Part shown: piece by piece, positions 47,428 through 56,127 of the stretch
Position numbering within the stretch: the stretch's first letter is position 1
How the letters are laid out: every line of letters begins with the position of its first letter
From: CADEDH01 sp965263455
GTDB lineage: Bacteria > Actinomycetota > Acidimicrobiia > Acidimicrobiales > SZUA-35
DNA: 64,000 nucleotides
NCBI GenBank assembly: GCA_965263455.1
Contig: CBDHHN010000004.1
Location: forward strand, 248,001 to 312,000
Direction of reading: 5' to 3'
Position numbers and translations under genes: made by a program
The notes under the pieces: model-generated
The model's database searches: none
The model's input: only the letters and a program-made list of their open reading frames with translations
Told to the model about the DNA's origin: nothing

Positions 47428-48243
47428 TCAGGGGTCCCTGCGATTGGTGACGGCTGCGCCCAGCACGAGGGCGGCAAGGGCGTAGCCGGCGAAGATCAGG
47501 GCCGTGGTCGGCCGGTCGAAGGCGACCACTTCGCCTTCCGGCGCGATGTCGAGCATCCCGTTGCCGGCGACGAAGGGCATGAAACGTACGACTCGCTCCG
47601 GGGCGAACGCGCTGACGAGACTCTCGATGACAAGCCACCACACGAGCACGCCGGAGATCGCTGCGGCGCTGTGCCGAGCGAGAAGTCCAATGCCGAGCCC
47701 GAGGAGTCCGGAGAGCATGGCGAACCCGGTGGCCCAGGCGATGCTCGTCGGGATGGTGGCGACGTCTCCCGCCGGGATTCCGCCCAACGCGGCCCCGAAG
47801 ATCCCGGCGGCCAGACCCGACAGGCTCAGCGCCGCGGCGTACGCCGCGGTGACGACGGCCTTTGCCGCGACGACGATCCCACGGCGTGGCTGGGCGGCGA
47901 ACGCCTGGTGGGCGGTGTGGTGCTCGGCTTCGGCGGTGTAGACGAGAATGCCACTCACCGCCGCGAACACCGCGGTGAAGACGGCGGAGAAGCCGAACAT
48001 GCCGGCAACGTTCAGGCCCGGCTGATCGACCAGTCGGGCGACCATGAATGAGGCGATGCCGCCGACGAGAACGGTAAGCGCCAGGATCGCTCGCGGCGAA
48101 CGGACCGTGGTGAGCTTGATCCATTCGCTTCGCAGCGAATCGGTGAGTCGGGACCCGGTCCCTACCCTGCCCCGCGATGCCAACTGGCGGGGAGAGGAGG
48201 GCCCGAGCGAGGTCGAGGAGGTGGCGTCAATGGTGGTGGTCAT
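47428..48243 (-). CDS. ABC-2 type exporter permease
   Basis: 271 residues. An N-terminal cytoplasmic part with SLRSEWIKLTTVRSPRAI, typical of ABC-2 permeases, is followed by six hydrophobic segments. A loop GILVYTAEAEHHTAHQAFAAQPRR sits after helix 2, as in bacitracin/daunorubicin-type exporters. AAGGAA lies before the ATG. It pairs with the ATPase immediately upstream. Substrate unknown; likely a peptide, drug or lipid. Confidence 0.85.
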   Translation of the reverse strand: MTTTIDATSSTSLGPSSPRQLASRGRVGTGSRLTDSLRSEWIKLTTVRSPRAILALTVLVGGIASFMVARLVDQPGLNVAGMFGFSAVFTAVFAAVSGILVYTAEAEHHTAHQAFAAQPRRGIVVAAKAVVTAAYAAALSLSGLAAGIFGAALGGIPAGDVATIPTSIAWATGFAMLSGLLGLGIGLLARHSAAAISGVLVWWLVIESLVSAFAPERVVRFMPFVAGNGMLDIAPEGEVVAFDRPTTALIFAGYALAALVLGAAVTNRRDP

Positions 48244-48257
48244 GGCGATTCCTTGGG

Positions 48258-49154
48258 TCAGGCCGAGGTGAACTCGGCGGCATCGTGGGTGAGGTCGACG
48301 AGCAGGTCCTCGAGAGACGCCTGCTGGTCGACGAGCTCATCGAGCCGGATCCGGTGGTCGAGAGCGAGCTGGGCGATATCGGCTCTGGAGGTGCCGCTGA
48401 CGTTGAGTCGACGGTCGTCGAAATCGGCAACTTCAAGGCCCCGGTTGGTCAGAAGTTCTGCGAGTTCGGCTCGCCGGGGGCTCTCGACGAGGACCGACGT
48501 CTCGGTGCCGTTTGCGATCTCGGAAACCGTGGCGGCCGCCAGCAGCCGGCCTGCACCGATGACGACGAGGTCGTCGGCGAACAACGACAGTTCGGCGATG
48601 AGGTGACTCGACACGAGCACCGCGCCGCCTCGTTCCGCGTAGGCGCGAAGGTAGTGGCGAAGCCAGCGGATGCCGTCGGGGTCGAGGCCGTTGGCGGGCT
48701 CATCCAGCAACAGCGTCTCGGGTTCACCGAGGAGCGCACCGGCGAGGGCGAGGCGCTGGCGCATGCCGAGGGAAAACCCTCCCACCCGCTTGTCGGCAGC
48801 GGTGGTGATGCCGACCTCGGCCAGAACGGCGTCGACTCGCGTTGCGGGCAGGCCGCTGGCAGCGCACATGCTGCGGAGGTGGTTGCGGGCGGTTCGCCCG
48901 GGGTGGGCGGAGGCGTCGAGCGCGGTTCCGATCGTGGTGGCCGGCCGTGCCAACTCGTCGTAGGGCGTGCCGTCGTAGAGCACCGTTCCGCTGTCGGGTC
49001 GGGTGAGGCCGACCATCATGCGCATGGTGGTCGACTTCCCCGAGCCGTTCGGACCGACGAACCCCGTGACTCGACCGGACTGGACAGTGAAACTGAGGGC
49101 GTCGACGGCTCGTTGGTCGCCGTAGGTCTTGGTGAGGCGGTCGATGGTGATCAT
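48258..49154 (-). CDS. ABC exporter ATP-binding protein
   Basis: 298 residues with Walker A GPNGSGKST, signature FSLGMRQRLALAGALLG (LGMRQ form), Walker B TLLLDEPANGLDPDG and switch His in VLVSSHLIAE. The C-terminal extension (about 210-298) resembles CcmA/DrrA-type regulatory tails. The ATG overlaps the stop of the upstream membrane gene. Acts with the ABC-2 permease. Confidence 0.9.
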   Translation of the reverse strand: MITIDRLTKTYGDQRAVDALSFTVQSGRVTGFVGPNGSGKSTTMRMMVGLTRPDSGTVLYDGTPYDELARPATTIGTALDASAHPGRTARNHLRSMCAASGLPATRVDAVLAEVGITTAADKRVGGFSLGMRQRLALAGALLGEPETLLLDEPANGLDPDGIRWLRHYLRAYAERGGAVLVSSHLIAELSLFADDLVVIGAGRLLAAATVSEIANGTETSVLVESPRRAELAELLTNRGLEVADFDDRRLNVSGTSRADIAQLALDHRIRLDELVDQQASLEDLLVDLTHDAAEFTSA

Positions 49155-49852
49155 CGGGTGACCTCAACGCGCTCGGGGCGGCGGAGAAGGACGATGCCGG
49201 TCCAGGCGAACCAGGCGATGGACCCGAGACCGAAGACCATGCCAACGTCGCTGAGGCCGGGGATGAGGGTGATGAGGCCGGCCAATGCGCTGACGACGCC
49301 CAGGACGTTCAGCCCCCTGGGGAGACGCTTGGTGCCCCAGGCCGCGAGGCTCACGAGCAGGATCCACATGCCGCCGACCAGCTCGTTGCCACCGCCGAGA
49401 CCGTCGGTGACGGTGGCGATGCTCGACCAGAGGGCCTCGGCCGCTGCGGGGTCGGTTTCGTTCAGGTCGGCCACGGCAGCGATGCCGATGTTCGAGGTCA
49501 TGCCCGTGGCGAACATGAGGCCGGCCCAGATGTAGGCGAAGACGGCGCCGATGTCGGCGAGTTCCGGGCTGACGTCGACGAGACGGTCACGCAGGCTGCG
49601 GGCCAACGGGATGATGACGACCCCGAACACCAGGAAGATGACGAAGTACCAGACGTAGAGCGTCGACTGATGGCCGATGAGGAAGTCGACCGATTCGGCC
49701 ACCGTGGCGTCGCCTTCGGTGTAGTCACTCAAGCTCGTGACGAACAGGGCAATGCCGAACACGAAGGTTGCAGCAGCGATGAGGGCGCCGACAGCGCCGG
49801 CTCGAGACGAGACGACCTTGTCGCTCGTTTGGTTCTGGGTAGTCGTGGTCAT
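49151..49852 (-). CDS. Six-helix membrane protein A of a tandem pair
   Basis: 233 residues, six hydrophobic segments. Shared with the next gene: GALIAAATFVFGIAL, the middle block IPLARSLRDRL, AYIWAGLMFATGMTSNI and GLGGGNELVGGMWIL. The pair clearly arose by duplication. The pattern is reminiscent of DUF4386-type proteins, but I am not sure. GAAAGG before the ATG. Probably an accessory or immunity component of the exporter locus. Confidence 0.65.
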   Translation of the reverse strand: MTTTTQNQTSDKVVSSRAGAVGALIAAATFVFGIALFVTSLSDYTEGDATVAESVDFLIGHQSTLYVWYFVIFLVFGVVIIPLARSLRDRLVDVSPELADIGAVFAYIWAGLMFATGMTSNIGIAAVADLNETDPAAAEALWSSIATVTDGLGGGNELVGGMWILLVSLAAWGTKRLPRGLNVLGVVSALAGLITLIPGLSDVGMVFGLGSIAWFAWTGIVLLRRPERVEVTR

Positions 49853-49892
49853 GATTGCCTTTCAATTGGTTCTGTTTGTTGGAGACAGGTGT

Positions 49893-50591
49893 TCACGAGG
49901 CGGGCGAGGCGTCGAAGCGAGCGCTGGCCGGCCGCTCAGCCGACCGGCCGCCGTCTGCGATCAGGTGGATTCCGACGGCGACGAACCAGACGATCAAGCC
50001 GAGACCGAAGGCGGCTCCGACCTCGTCGACGGCCGGCACGACGTTGCCGAGCCCGGCGGCACCGATGAGCACGCCCAGGTGGTTGACCCAGCGGGCGAAG
50101 AGCCGCTCGCGGAGAGCAACGATGCTGATTCCCAGCACCCAAACGGCACCGAGGACGTCGTTGGCTCCGCCGAGGCCGTTGATCACGGCATCGAGACCGG
50201 CCCATACCGTGGCCGCCATCTCGGGATCGGTGCCCTGGAGGTCGCCGACGGTGGCATAGGCGATGTTGGTGATCATCCCGGTGGAGATGACCACCCCCGA
50301 CCAGATGAGCCCGAACACCGAGGCCACCCTGGCCAGCGGCGAATGCGCCTCGCGGAGACGGTCCCGAATGGCCAGCACCACTGGAACGAGGGCGATGCCG
50401 AACACGATCATGATCGTGCTGTTCCACAGGTGCAGGGCCAGCTGGTTGTCAGCGATGAACGCCACCGCGGCGGCAGGGGTGGCCGCAGATGCGACGTCGG
50501 TGAAGAGTGTGGCGGACAGGGCCAGACCGACGACGAACGTGCCGGCGGCGATGAGGGCACCGATCCCACCCAGCTTCTGAACTGATTGCAT
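49893..50591 (-). CDS. Six-helix membrane protein B of a tandem pair
   Basis: 232 residues, paralogue of the preceding entry (GALIAAGTFVVGLAL, VPVVLAIRDRL, GLIWSGVVISTGMITNI, GLGGANDVLGAVWVL). GGAAGG seven bases before the ATG. First gene of the leftward exporter operon, divergent from the histidine kinase, so the two-component system very likely controls it. Confidence 0.65.
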   Translation of the reverse strand: MQSVQKLGGIGALIAAGTFVVGLALSATLFTDVASAATPAAAVAFIADNQLALHLWNSTIMIVFGIALVPVVLAIRDRLREAHSPLARVASVFGLIWSGVVISTGMITNIAYATVGDLQGTDPEMAATVWAGLDAVINGLGGANDVLGAVWVLGISIVALRERLFARWVNHLGVLIGAAGLGNVVPAVDEVGAAFGLGLIVWFVAVGIHLIADGGRSAERPASARFDASPAS

Positions 50592-50747
50592 GCGACAGCC
50601 TTCCGATTGCGTTCGGCCGTGTGAGGGCTGCTGTCACCATCCCCCAATCATCGCCGCCGCACATCGGCCCAAGGGCTGTCATCGGGTCGTCTGCCGGTTG
50701 ATGCCGCGTGCGTACTTTCGTCCGATGACGGTTGACCCGTTCCCACC

Positions 50748-50753
50748 TACTGT
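50748..50753 (+). promoter_or_regulatory. -10 box for the two-component operon (TACTGT)
   Basis: TACTGT six bases before the ATG at 50760, consistent with a leaderless mRNA. No matching -35 at standard spacing was found. Confidence 0.4.
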
Positions 50754-50759
50754 TGGGTG

Positions 50760-51905
50760 ATGGTGAACGCGCTCCGATCGCTTTGGGACGAAGCAGCTGA
50801 GCCCAACCCGCCACGCCGCGTGTGGAGAGATTGGGTGCTGGTGGGTGTGCTTGCCGGGCTTGCACTTCTCGAGGGCATCACCCGAGAGGAGCTGGTGTGG
50901 CGGCCGCTCTCGGTGCCCATGCATCTCGTTCCGATCGTGATGCTGCTGTGGAGGCGCACCCATCCGCTGCTGTCGGTAGCCATTGCGTGGAGCGGCATTA
51001 CAGCGCTGGACATCGCGGCCATCGCCAGCGGTCTCGATTCACCCGGTTTGGGCACCATGGTGGGCCTGGTCGTGTTCCCCTACGCCCTCTTTCGCTGGGG
51101 GTCGGGGCGCGAGGCGGTGATCGGTCTCATGATCATGAACGTGATGAACGTGACGAACATGATCTGGTACCCGAGCGGCCCCGAGCTCACCATCTTCAGT
51201 TTCGCCTGGCTGCTCCTGCCTTCGTCGCTCGGCGCGGCCGTCCGTTTTCGCGACCGGGCACAGATCAACGCCGTCGCCGAAGCCAAGCTGTTCGAACGCG
51301 AACAACTCGCCCGCGAGCTGCACGACACCATTGCCCACCGCGTGTCGGCCATCGCCATCCAGGCCGAAGCCGGATGGACCCTCGCTCGCACCGACCCCGA
51401 AGCGTCAGCCTCCACCCTCAAGGCGATCAAAGAGGAAGCGAGCCGCACCCTCACCGAGATGCGCAGCATCGTCGGAATGCTGCGCCAGGGCGAAGACGAG
51501 CACAGTCCCCACAAGCGAATCGGCGACCTTGAGCGCCTTGTCGGCAACGGGACGCAGCATCCCCCCATCGAGCTCGAGGTGCTCGGCGAACTCGACGATG
51601 TGGCCGCACCCGTCCAAACGGCCGTGTTCCGAATCGCCCAGGAGGCCACCACCAATGCCCGACGCCATGCCCGACGGGCAACGAGAATCGCGGTTCGGGT
51701 CGAAGAAGACAACCAGGACGTGACCGTCACCGTTGCCGACGACGGGGATGCCTCCTACGTCGACCCGACATCTGTCGCTGGCTTCGGACTCGTCGGAATG
51801 CGCGAGCGAGCCTCCCTCCACGGCGGCTCGCTCGAGGCAGGACCGAACCGCGGACGAGGATGGACCGTGAAGGCAGTCCTACCAAAGCAAGGGCAGCTCC
51901 GATGA
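50760..51905 (+). CDS. NarL-type sensor histidine kinase
   Basis: About 381 residues. Five or six N-terminal membrane helices form the sensor. A HisKA_3 dimerisation region has phospho-acceptor His in LARELHDTIAHRVSAIA. The HATPase_c domain has N box QEATTNARRHA and G box GFGLVGMRERA. The membrane-embedded sensor with little external loop is typical of kinases that sense envelope damage or exporter substrates. A GTG one codon earlier is an alternative start. The stop overlaps the response-regulator ATG. Confidence 0.9.
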   Translation: MVNALRSLWDEAAEPNPPRRVWRDWVLVGVLAGLALLEGITREELVWRPLSVPMHLVPIVMLLWRRTHPLLSVAIAWSGITALDIAAIASGLDSPGLGTMVGLVVFPYALFRWGSGREAVIGLMIMNVMNVTNMIWYPSGPELTIFSFAWLLLPSSLGAAVRFRDRAQINAVAEAKLFEREQLARELHDTIAHRVSAIAIQAEAGWTLARTDPEASASTLKAIKEEASRTLTEMRSIVGMLRQGEDEHSPHKRIGDLERLVGNGTQHPPIELEVLGELDDVAAPVQTAVFRIAQEATTNARRHARRATRIAVRVEEDNQDVTVTVADDGDASYVDPTSVAGFGLVGMRERASLHGGSLEAGPNRGRGWTVKAVLPKQGQLR

Positions 51906-52555
51906 CCATACGAGTGGTCGTTGCCGACGATCAGGATCTCGTGCGGACAGGTCTCGCCATGATCCTCAATGCGCAACCGACCATCGAGGTCGTCGGGGAA
52001 GCCGCCGACGGCGCGGACGCAGTGGAGCTCGCCCAGCGGCTCCGGCCCGACGTGTGCCTCCTCGACATCGGCATGCCCAAGATGGACGGGATCGAGGCCA
52101 CCGCGGTGCTCGCGGGACCAGACGTCGACGATCCGATCCCGATTGTCATCATCACCACCTTCGACCGCGACGAGTACGTCTATGGCGCCCTCAAAGCCGG
52201 GGCCCGCGGCTTTCTCCTCAAAGACGCCGACCAGGACCTGCTCGTGCAAGCCGTACACGCCGCCGCAACCGGAGACGCCCTCGTCGCCCCAAACGTCACC
52301 GCCAGGCTCCTCCAAACCTTCGCCAACACCAAGCGCCCAGCTGCCCCGCCCCAACCAATCGAGCCGCTCACCGAACGCGAGGAGGAAGTCCTTGCCGGAG
52401 TCGCAAGAGGTAGGACCAACGCCGAAATCGCCGAGGAACTGTTCATCAGCCACAGCACGGTCAAGACGCACGTCGCAAGACTGATGAGCAAGCTTCAGTC
52501 GAGAAACCGCGTCGAGATCGTCATCTGGGCCTACGAGACCGGACGCGTCGGCTAG
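51902..52555 (+). CDS. NarL/LuxR-family response regulator
   Basis: 217 residues. Receiver domain with phospho-acceptor Asp in VCLLDIGMPKMDG, switch Thr in IITTF and Lys in FLLKDAD. A C-terminal LuxR helix-turn-helix has LTEREEEVLAGVARGRTNAE and SHSTVKTHVARLMSKL. ATGA overlap with the kinase gene. Predicted to activate the divergent ABC exporter operon. Confidence 0.93.
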   Translation: MTIRVVVADDQDLVRTGLAMILNAQPTIEVVGEAADGADAVELAQRLRPDVCLLDIGMPKMDGIEATAVLAGPDVDDPIPIVIITTFDRDEYVYGALKAGARGFLLKDADQDLLVQAVHAAATGDALVAPNVTARLLQTFANTKRPAAPPQPIEPLTEREEEVLAGVARGRTNAEIAEELFISHSTVKTHVARLMSKLQSRNRVEIVIWAYETGRVG

Positions 52556-53149
52556 AAACCCCCCTGACACCGCGTTCGAAGTCGAGCAGCTGTTCGCGTC
52601 AGAGGGCCGACGTAACCTCCCCCACGACCCGAGGCGGCAGGCAGGCTCGGAGGCCGGCCGTTGGCTGGTGTTTCGAGTGCTCGCAACGCCAGGTCCCGGA
52701 GCGTGTGTCAGCGCCGACCGCATGACCGGGATACCGATCTCTCCTAACGCCACCGCCTCGACAACGCAGCTGCCGACGCGATCGCCAACGGACCTCGCTT
52801 CACCCTGTTCTAACGGCGCACCGACAGCGGGTCTGCTGCGACTTGGCCGACTTCGCAGTGGCAACCGATCTGGTGCCACGGGCGGAGGTCGAACTCAAGG
52901 CAAAGTGGCAACGCTCCCCTACCTGGCGCCGCTTCCTGCCCGGCACAGCCAAGAGTGACCTGTTCATCTTGGACGAACGCACACTCCGGCGTCATCCTCG
53001 ACGGCCCCGATCGCCGATGGGTCGTCTTCGACACAGCCCGACTGGCGCTCGTGAACAAGGGCCGCACCAAGCCGGAAGCCGAGGCCGACGACCCAGGGCA
53101 ACAAGACCGTTCCGACCCGGCCCGCGATGAACTGGAGCGGCGCCGAGTG
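52556..53149. other. Gene-poor stretch after the response regulator
   Basis: About 590 bases of weaker codon bias. It has no intact gene that I can support. Its right half holds a possible frameshifted relic described separately. Confidence 0.5.
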
Positions 53150-53185
53150 TTAGATGACCGAGCGAAGCACCTCGACTTCGGGTAG
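52843..53185 (+). pseudogene. Possible frameshifted gene relic
   Basis: Two adjoining frames make sense together: one runs from ADFAVATDLVPRAEVELK to LFILDER, the other from THSGVILDGPDRRWVVFDTA to RRRVLDDRAKHL. A shift near 52975-52985 joins them. No start with a ribosome-binding site and no recognised family. The end overlaps the neighbouring minus-strand kinase gene. Chance is possible. Confidence 0.3.
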
Positions 53186-53887
53186 CTCGTGTGGTGGGCC
53201 GTAGCCGTTCTCGAAGAGCCAACGAATGGCGACCAGACACCGCCATGCCCACCAGGCACGCACTCGGTTGCGGTCGACAGATCGTCCGTAGCCGACAAGG
53301 AAGTCGTCGAGCCGATCGTCGTTGCCGAGTGTCAGCGAAGCGACGTCGAACAACGGGTCGCCCTGTCGCACCTCCGACCAGTCGATGATGCCCGACACCT
53401 CGTCGCCCTCGACGAAGACGTGCTTGAGGTGGAGGTCACCATGGATCAACGCCAGCGTGAAGGGGCGCAACACGCCTTCGGCGACCCGTCGGCTGCGCTC
53501 GACGACTTCGGTCGGCAAGACGTCATTGGCGACGATCCAGTTGCACTCCTGGCGCAGCCGGTTGGCGAGGTCGTCGATCGTCGGGCCGGTTCGAGCCGGG
53601 AGCGGCGATTCGTGCAACCTCCGAATGGCAGCCCCCGCTGCAGCCCACGCCTTCGACGTCGCCGTCGACACGTCACCCAACTCGCCAAGCGGCTGGCCCC
53701 GCAGCGCGGCGAGGGCCAGAACGGGCGGCTCGTACCAGAGAATCTCCGGGGTCGGGACCGGTGCTTGCCGAATGGCCTCGACCTCGCGATGACTCCGCTC
53801 CAGGTCGGAGTCGAGCTTGTAGAAGGCATCTCCGACTCGGAGGGTCACCCGATCAGCGTTGGCGAGAACGACCTCGACCTCCCTCAC
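53150..53887 (-). CDS. Aminoglycoside-phosphotransferase-family kinase
   Basis: About 245 residues. The catalytic Brenner motif is LIHGDLHLKHVFV, followed by IIDWSEVRQGDPLFDVASLT (metal-binding Asp). The N-terminal lobe is short (VTLRVGDAFYKLDSD holds the ATP-contacting Lys). Such proteins phosphorylate aminoglycosides, macrolides, homoserine or other small molecules, so resistance should not be assumed. The start is uncertain: GTG at 53887 preserves the conserved start of the fold, and an ATG at 53944 adds 19 residues. Confidence 0.8.
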   Translation of the reverse strand: MREVEVVLANADRVTLRVGDAFYKLDSDLERSHREVEAIRQAPVPTPEILWYEPPVLALAALRGQPLGELGDVSTATSKAWAAAGAAIRRLHESPLPARTGPTIDDLANRLRQECNWIVANDVLPTEVVERSRRVAEGVLRPFTLALIHGDLHLKHVFVEGDEVSGIIDWSEVRQGDPLFDVASLTLGNDDRLDDFLVGYGRSVDRNRVRAWWAWRCLVAIRWLFENGYGPPHELPEVEVLRSVI

Positions 53888-54001
53888 GATGATGATCGTC
53901 CCATACCCGGCCGCCCCCGTCCGCCGAGATTGGGGGGCGCCCACCCGTACGGCCGATCGGCAGTCTCGGTGACAGCCGGCCCGACCTCTGGTCGAGGTAC
54001 G

Positions 54002-55186
54002 TCAGGGCTCCCGACCGGGCGCGACCATGCGGGCCAGCACGGCTGCGGCGCCGGGCCGGAGTTCACTCACATCGCGATCCAAGCCGTCGGAGAGCAGCCG
54101 TTCGAAGAGCGTCCACGCCAGTTGCGTGGCAACGGCGATGGCCAGCCGACAGCGTTGCCCCAGAGTCGGCTCGCCATGGCGAGCCCGCCGACGTTCGAGC
54201 AGGTCGGTGAGAACCGGGAAATGGTCACTCCGGGCCGCCAAGTCGGCGTCGAGGGCGATCTGGGTCAGAGCCCGCACATAGCCCGGATGGGCCGACATCG
54301 AGAAGAAGTCCGGTGGTCGGCCGGCTGACCCCTCGGCCTCATAGAACTCGTCACGGACATGGCGCGACGCCTGTTCGACGACCTCGGCCGCCGACCCGAA
54401 GTAGTGGTGGATCAGGCCGTAGTTCACACCTGCGGCCGCGGCCAGCATGCGCCCGGAGATCGCCGACGGCGCCCGGTCGGCGAGAAGTCGGGCCGCGGCC
54501 TCCAGCAGTCGGGCTTCCGCCAGCGCCCGACCGGTGAGACCCTCCCGACGCTGGATCGGCCCATGGGTGCGCAGTGCTCGGCCGGTCGAGGCGACGTCGG
54601 CGAACACGCCGGCGCCCCGATGGAGGTCCTGCACCAGGAGCCACAGCTCGCGGTCGAGGGCGCCGGGGTCGCGGAGCCCGATCGGCTGAGCGATCGCCGT
54701 CCGGTGGATCGCCAGGCCGAGCTGCATCGAACACGACAGGGCGACGGCGACGTCGAGTCGGTCGCTCCCCTCCGACGACGGACGGCCGTCGTCGAGCAAC
54801 TCCCCCAGCCCAGCCCGGTAGCGGCGGACGGTCGGGCTCCCGGGCCGCAGCGCGAGTGAGGCCTCGTCCATCTGGAGTCGGGCAAGGACCCGGACGAACG
54901 TCGGATGACGCTGCAGGACACCCGGTTCCGGAACCGGTGCGCCGGGCGCGTAGGCATCGGCCTCGAAGGCCACACCCAGCTCATCCAGCACGGCCCGGCA
55001 CAGTTCGTTCTTGGAGCCGAAGTGGCGGTGGATCTGGGCGTAGTTCACCCCGGCGGCAACGGCGATGCGACGGCCCGACAGCCCCGACGGGGCCTCCTCG
55101 GCCAGCAGATCGGCGCACGCCGCCAACAACGCGGCGCGTGGCCCCGGCTCCGTCGAGCCGTTCCGTGATGCGGCTGGTGCAGCCAT
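54002..55186 (-). CDS. Double-headed TetR-family regulator
   Basis: 394 residues containing two complete TetR modules. The first helix-turn-helix (about residues 17-70) reads GVNYAQIHRHFGSKNELC. The second (about 224-280) reads GVNYGLIHHYFGSAAEVV. Each is preceded by a similar helix (PSGLSGRRIAVAA, PSAISGRMLAAAA) and followed by its own helical ligand-type domain. Usual TetR proteins are about 200 residues and act as homodimers; here one chain supplies both halves. It is divergent from the oxygenase-transporter cluster. A TACATT -10 box lies six bases before the ATG, and a palindrome overlaps the start. Confidence 0.88.
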   Translation of the reverse strand: MAAPAASRNGSTEPGPRAALLAACADLLAEEAPSGLSGRRIAVAAGVNYAQIHRHFGSKNELCRAVLDELGVAFEADAYAPGAPVPEPGVLQRHPTFVRVLARLQMDEASLALRPGSPTVRRYRAGLGELLDDGRPSSEGSDRLDVAVALSCSMQLGLAIHRTAIAQPIGLRDPGALDRELWLLVQDLHRGAGVFADVASTGRALRTHGPIQRREGLTGRALAEARLLEAAARLLADRAPSAISGRMLAAAAGVNYGLIHHYFGSAAEVVEQASRHVRDEFYEAEGSAGRPPDFFSMSAHPGYVRALTQIALDADLAARSDHFPVLTDLLERRRARHGEPTLGQRCRLAIAVATQLAWTLFERLLSDGLDRDVSELRPGAAAVLARMVAPGREP

Positions 55187-55192
55187 GTGGCT
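55181..55192. promoter_or_regulatory. Candidate operator 1 (AGCCA-TG-TGGCT)
   Basis: Perfect palindrome over the TetR start codon, between its -10 box and the divergent oxygenase gene. The surrounding TGC...CTANTG...GATC context recurs at 57428-57455. It is probably the TetR autoregulatory site. Confidence 0.55.
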
Positions 55193-55198
55193 AATGTA
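55193..55198 (-). promoter_or_regulatory. -10 box for the TetR gene (TACATT)
   Basis: Minus-strand TACATT six bases before the ATG. The overlapping plus-strand TAATGT (55192-55197) could serve the divergent oxygenase gene. Confidence 0.45.
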
Positions 55199-55250
55199 GC
55201 GATCAGCAGGCGGCAGAGCCGCCGGCGGGAGCCGAAGGGGGGCCTGGCAG

Positions 55251-56096
55251 ATGCGCATCGACGCAACGACGGTCAAGGACTACAACCGCATACGGGTGGA
55301 GCCGCTCACCGGCACCATCGGGGCCGAGGTCACCAATGTCGACCTTCGCGACTTCGACGATGAGGTGATCGCCGAACTCCGCGACGCGTGGCTGGCCCAC
55401 AAGGTGCTGTTCTTCCGCGACCAGGACCTCACCCACAGCCAACACGTCGCCTACGGAGCGGCGCTGGGCGAACTGGAGATCCACCCCTTCGCCCGCCGGG
55501 TGGAGACCCACCCCGAGATCCTGGTGCTCGAGTCCACCCCCGACCGTTTCGAGGCGGCCGAGGCCTGGCACAGCGACGTGACCTTCCGTGAGCGCCCGCC
55601 GCTCGGCTCGATCCTTCTCGGCCGCACCCTGCCGCCCTGGGGCGGCGACACGTGCTGGGCCAACATGGAACTGGCCTACCGGCACCTACCCGATGAGGTG
55701 AAGGAACAGATCGAGGGGCGCTACGCCATCCACTCCTACATCAAGGCGTTCGGGAAGGGGATGGACCCCGAGGAACGGCAGACGGCGCAGGAACAGTACC
55801 CCGACCAGAAACACCCGATCGTGCGGACCCATCCGGAGACCGGTGACCGGGTTCTCTTCATCAACCGCATCTTCACCCTGACGATCGACGGGATGACCCC
55901 GGACGAGAGTCGGCCCCTACGCCGGCTGCTCTACGACCAAGCCACCAAACCCGAGTACCAGTGCCGGTTCCGGTGGCGGCCCGGGTCGATTGCCCAATGG
56001 GACAACCGCTGCACCCAGCACTACGCCGTACCCGACCACGGTGGCCACGTCCGCCGGATGGAGCGGGTAACCCTCATCGGCGACCGCCCGGTCTGA
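55251..56096 (+). CDS. TauD/TfdA-family 2-oxoglutarate dioxygenase
   Basis: 281 residues. The iron ligands are His and Asp in AWHSDVTF and the distal His in NRCTQHYAVPD; the 2-oxoglutarate Arg is in GHVRRMERVTLIGD. N-terminal RVEPLTGTIGAEV is typical. Family members release sulfite from taurine or alkyl sulfates, or hydroxylate other acids. An arylsulfatase and a P450 in the same cluster make a sulfur or xenobiotic substrate plausible. An AAGGGGGG ribosome-binding site precedes the ATG. Confidence 0.88.
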   Translation: MRIDATTVKDYNRIRVEPLTGTIGAEVTNVDLRDFDDEVIAELRDAWLAHKVLFFRDQDLTHSQHVAYGAALGELEIHPFARRVETHPEILVLESTPDRFEAAEAWHSDVTFRERPPLGSILLGRTLPPWGGDTCWANMELAYRHLPDEVKEQIEGRYAIHSYIKAFGKGMDPEERQTAQEQYPDQKHPIVRTHPETGDRVLFINRIFTLTIDGMTPDESRPLRRLLYDQATKPEYQCRFRWRPGSIAQWDNRCTQHYAVPDHGGHVRRMERVTLIGDRPV

Positions 56097-56127
56097 GGAC
56101 GTCGGCAAACCACAGGAGAGGACCACG

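Noticed and set aside
53150..53887. Antibiotic-resistance gene call for the APH-family kinase
   Set aside because: Only the general phosphotransferase motifs are visible. Sequence alone does not show aminoglycoside specificity.
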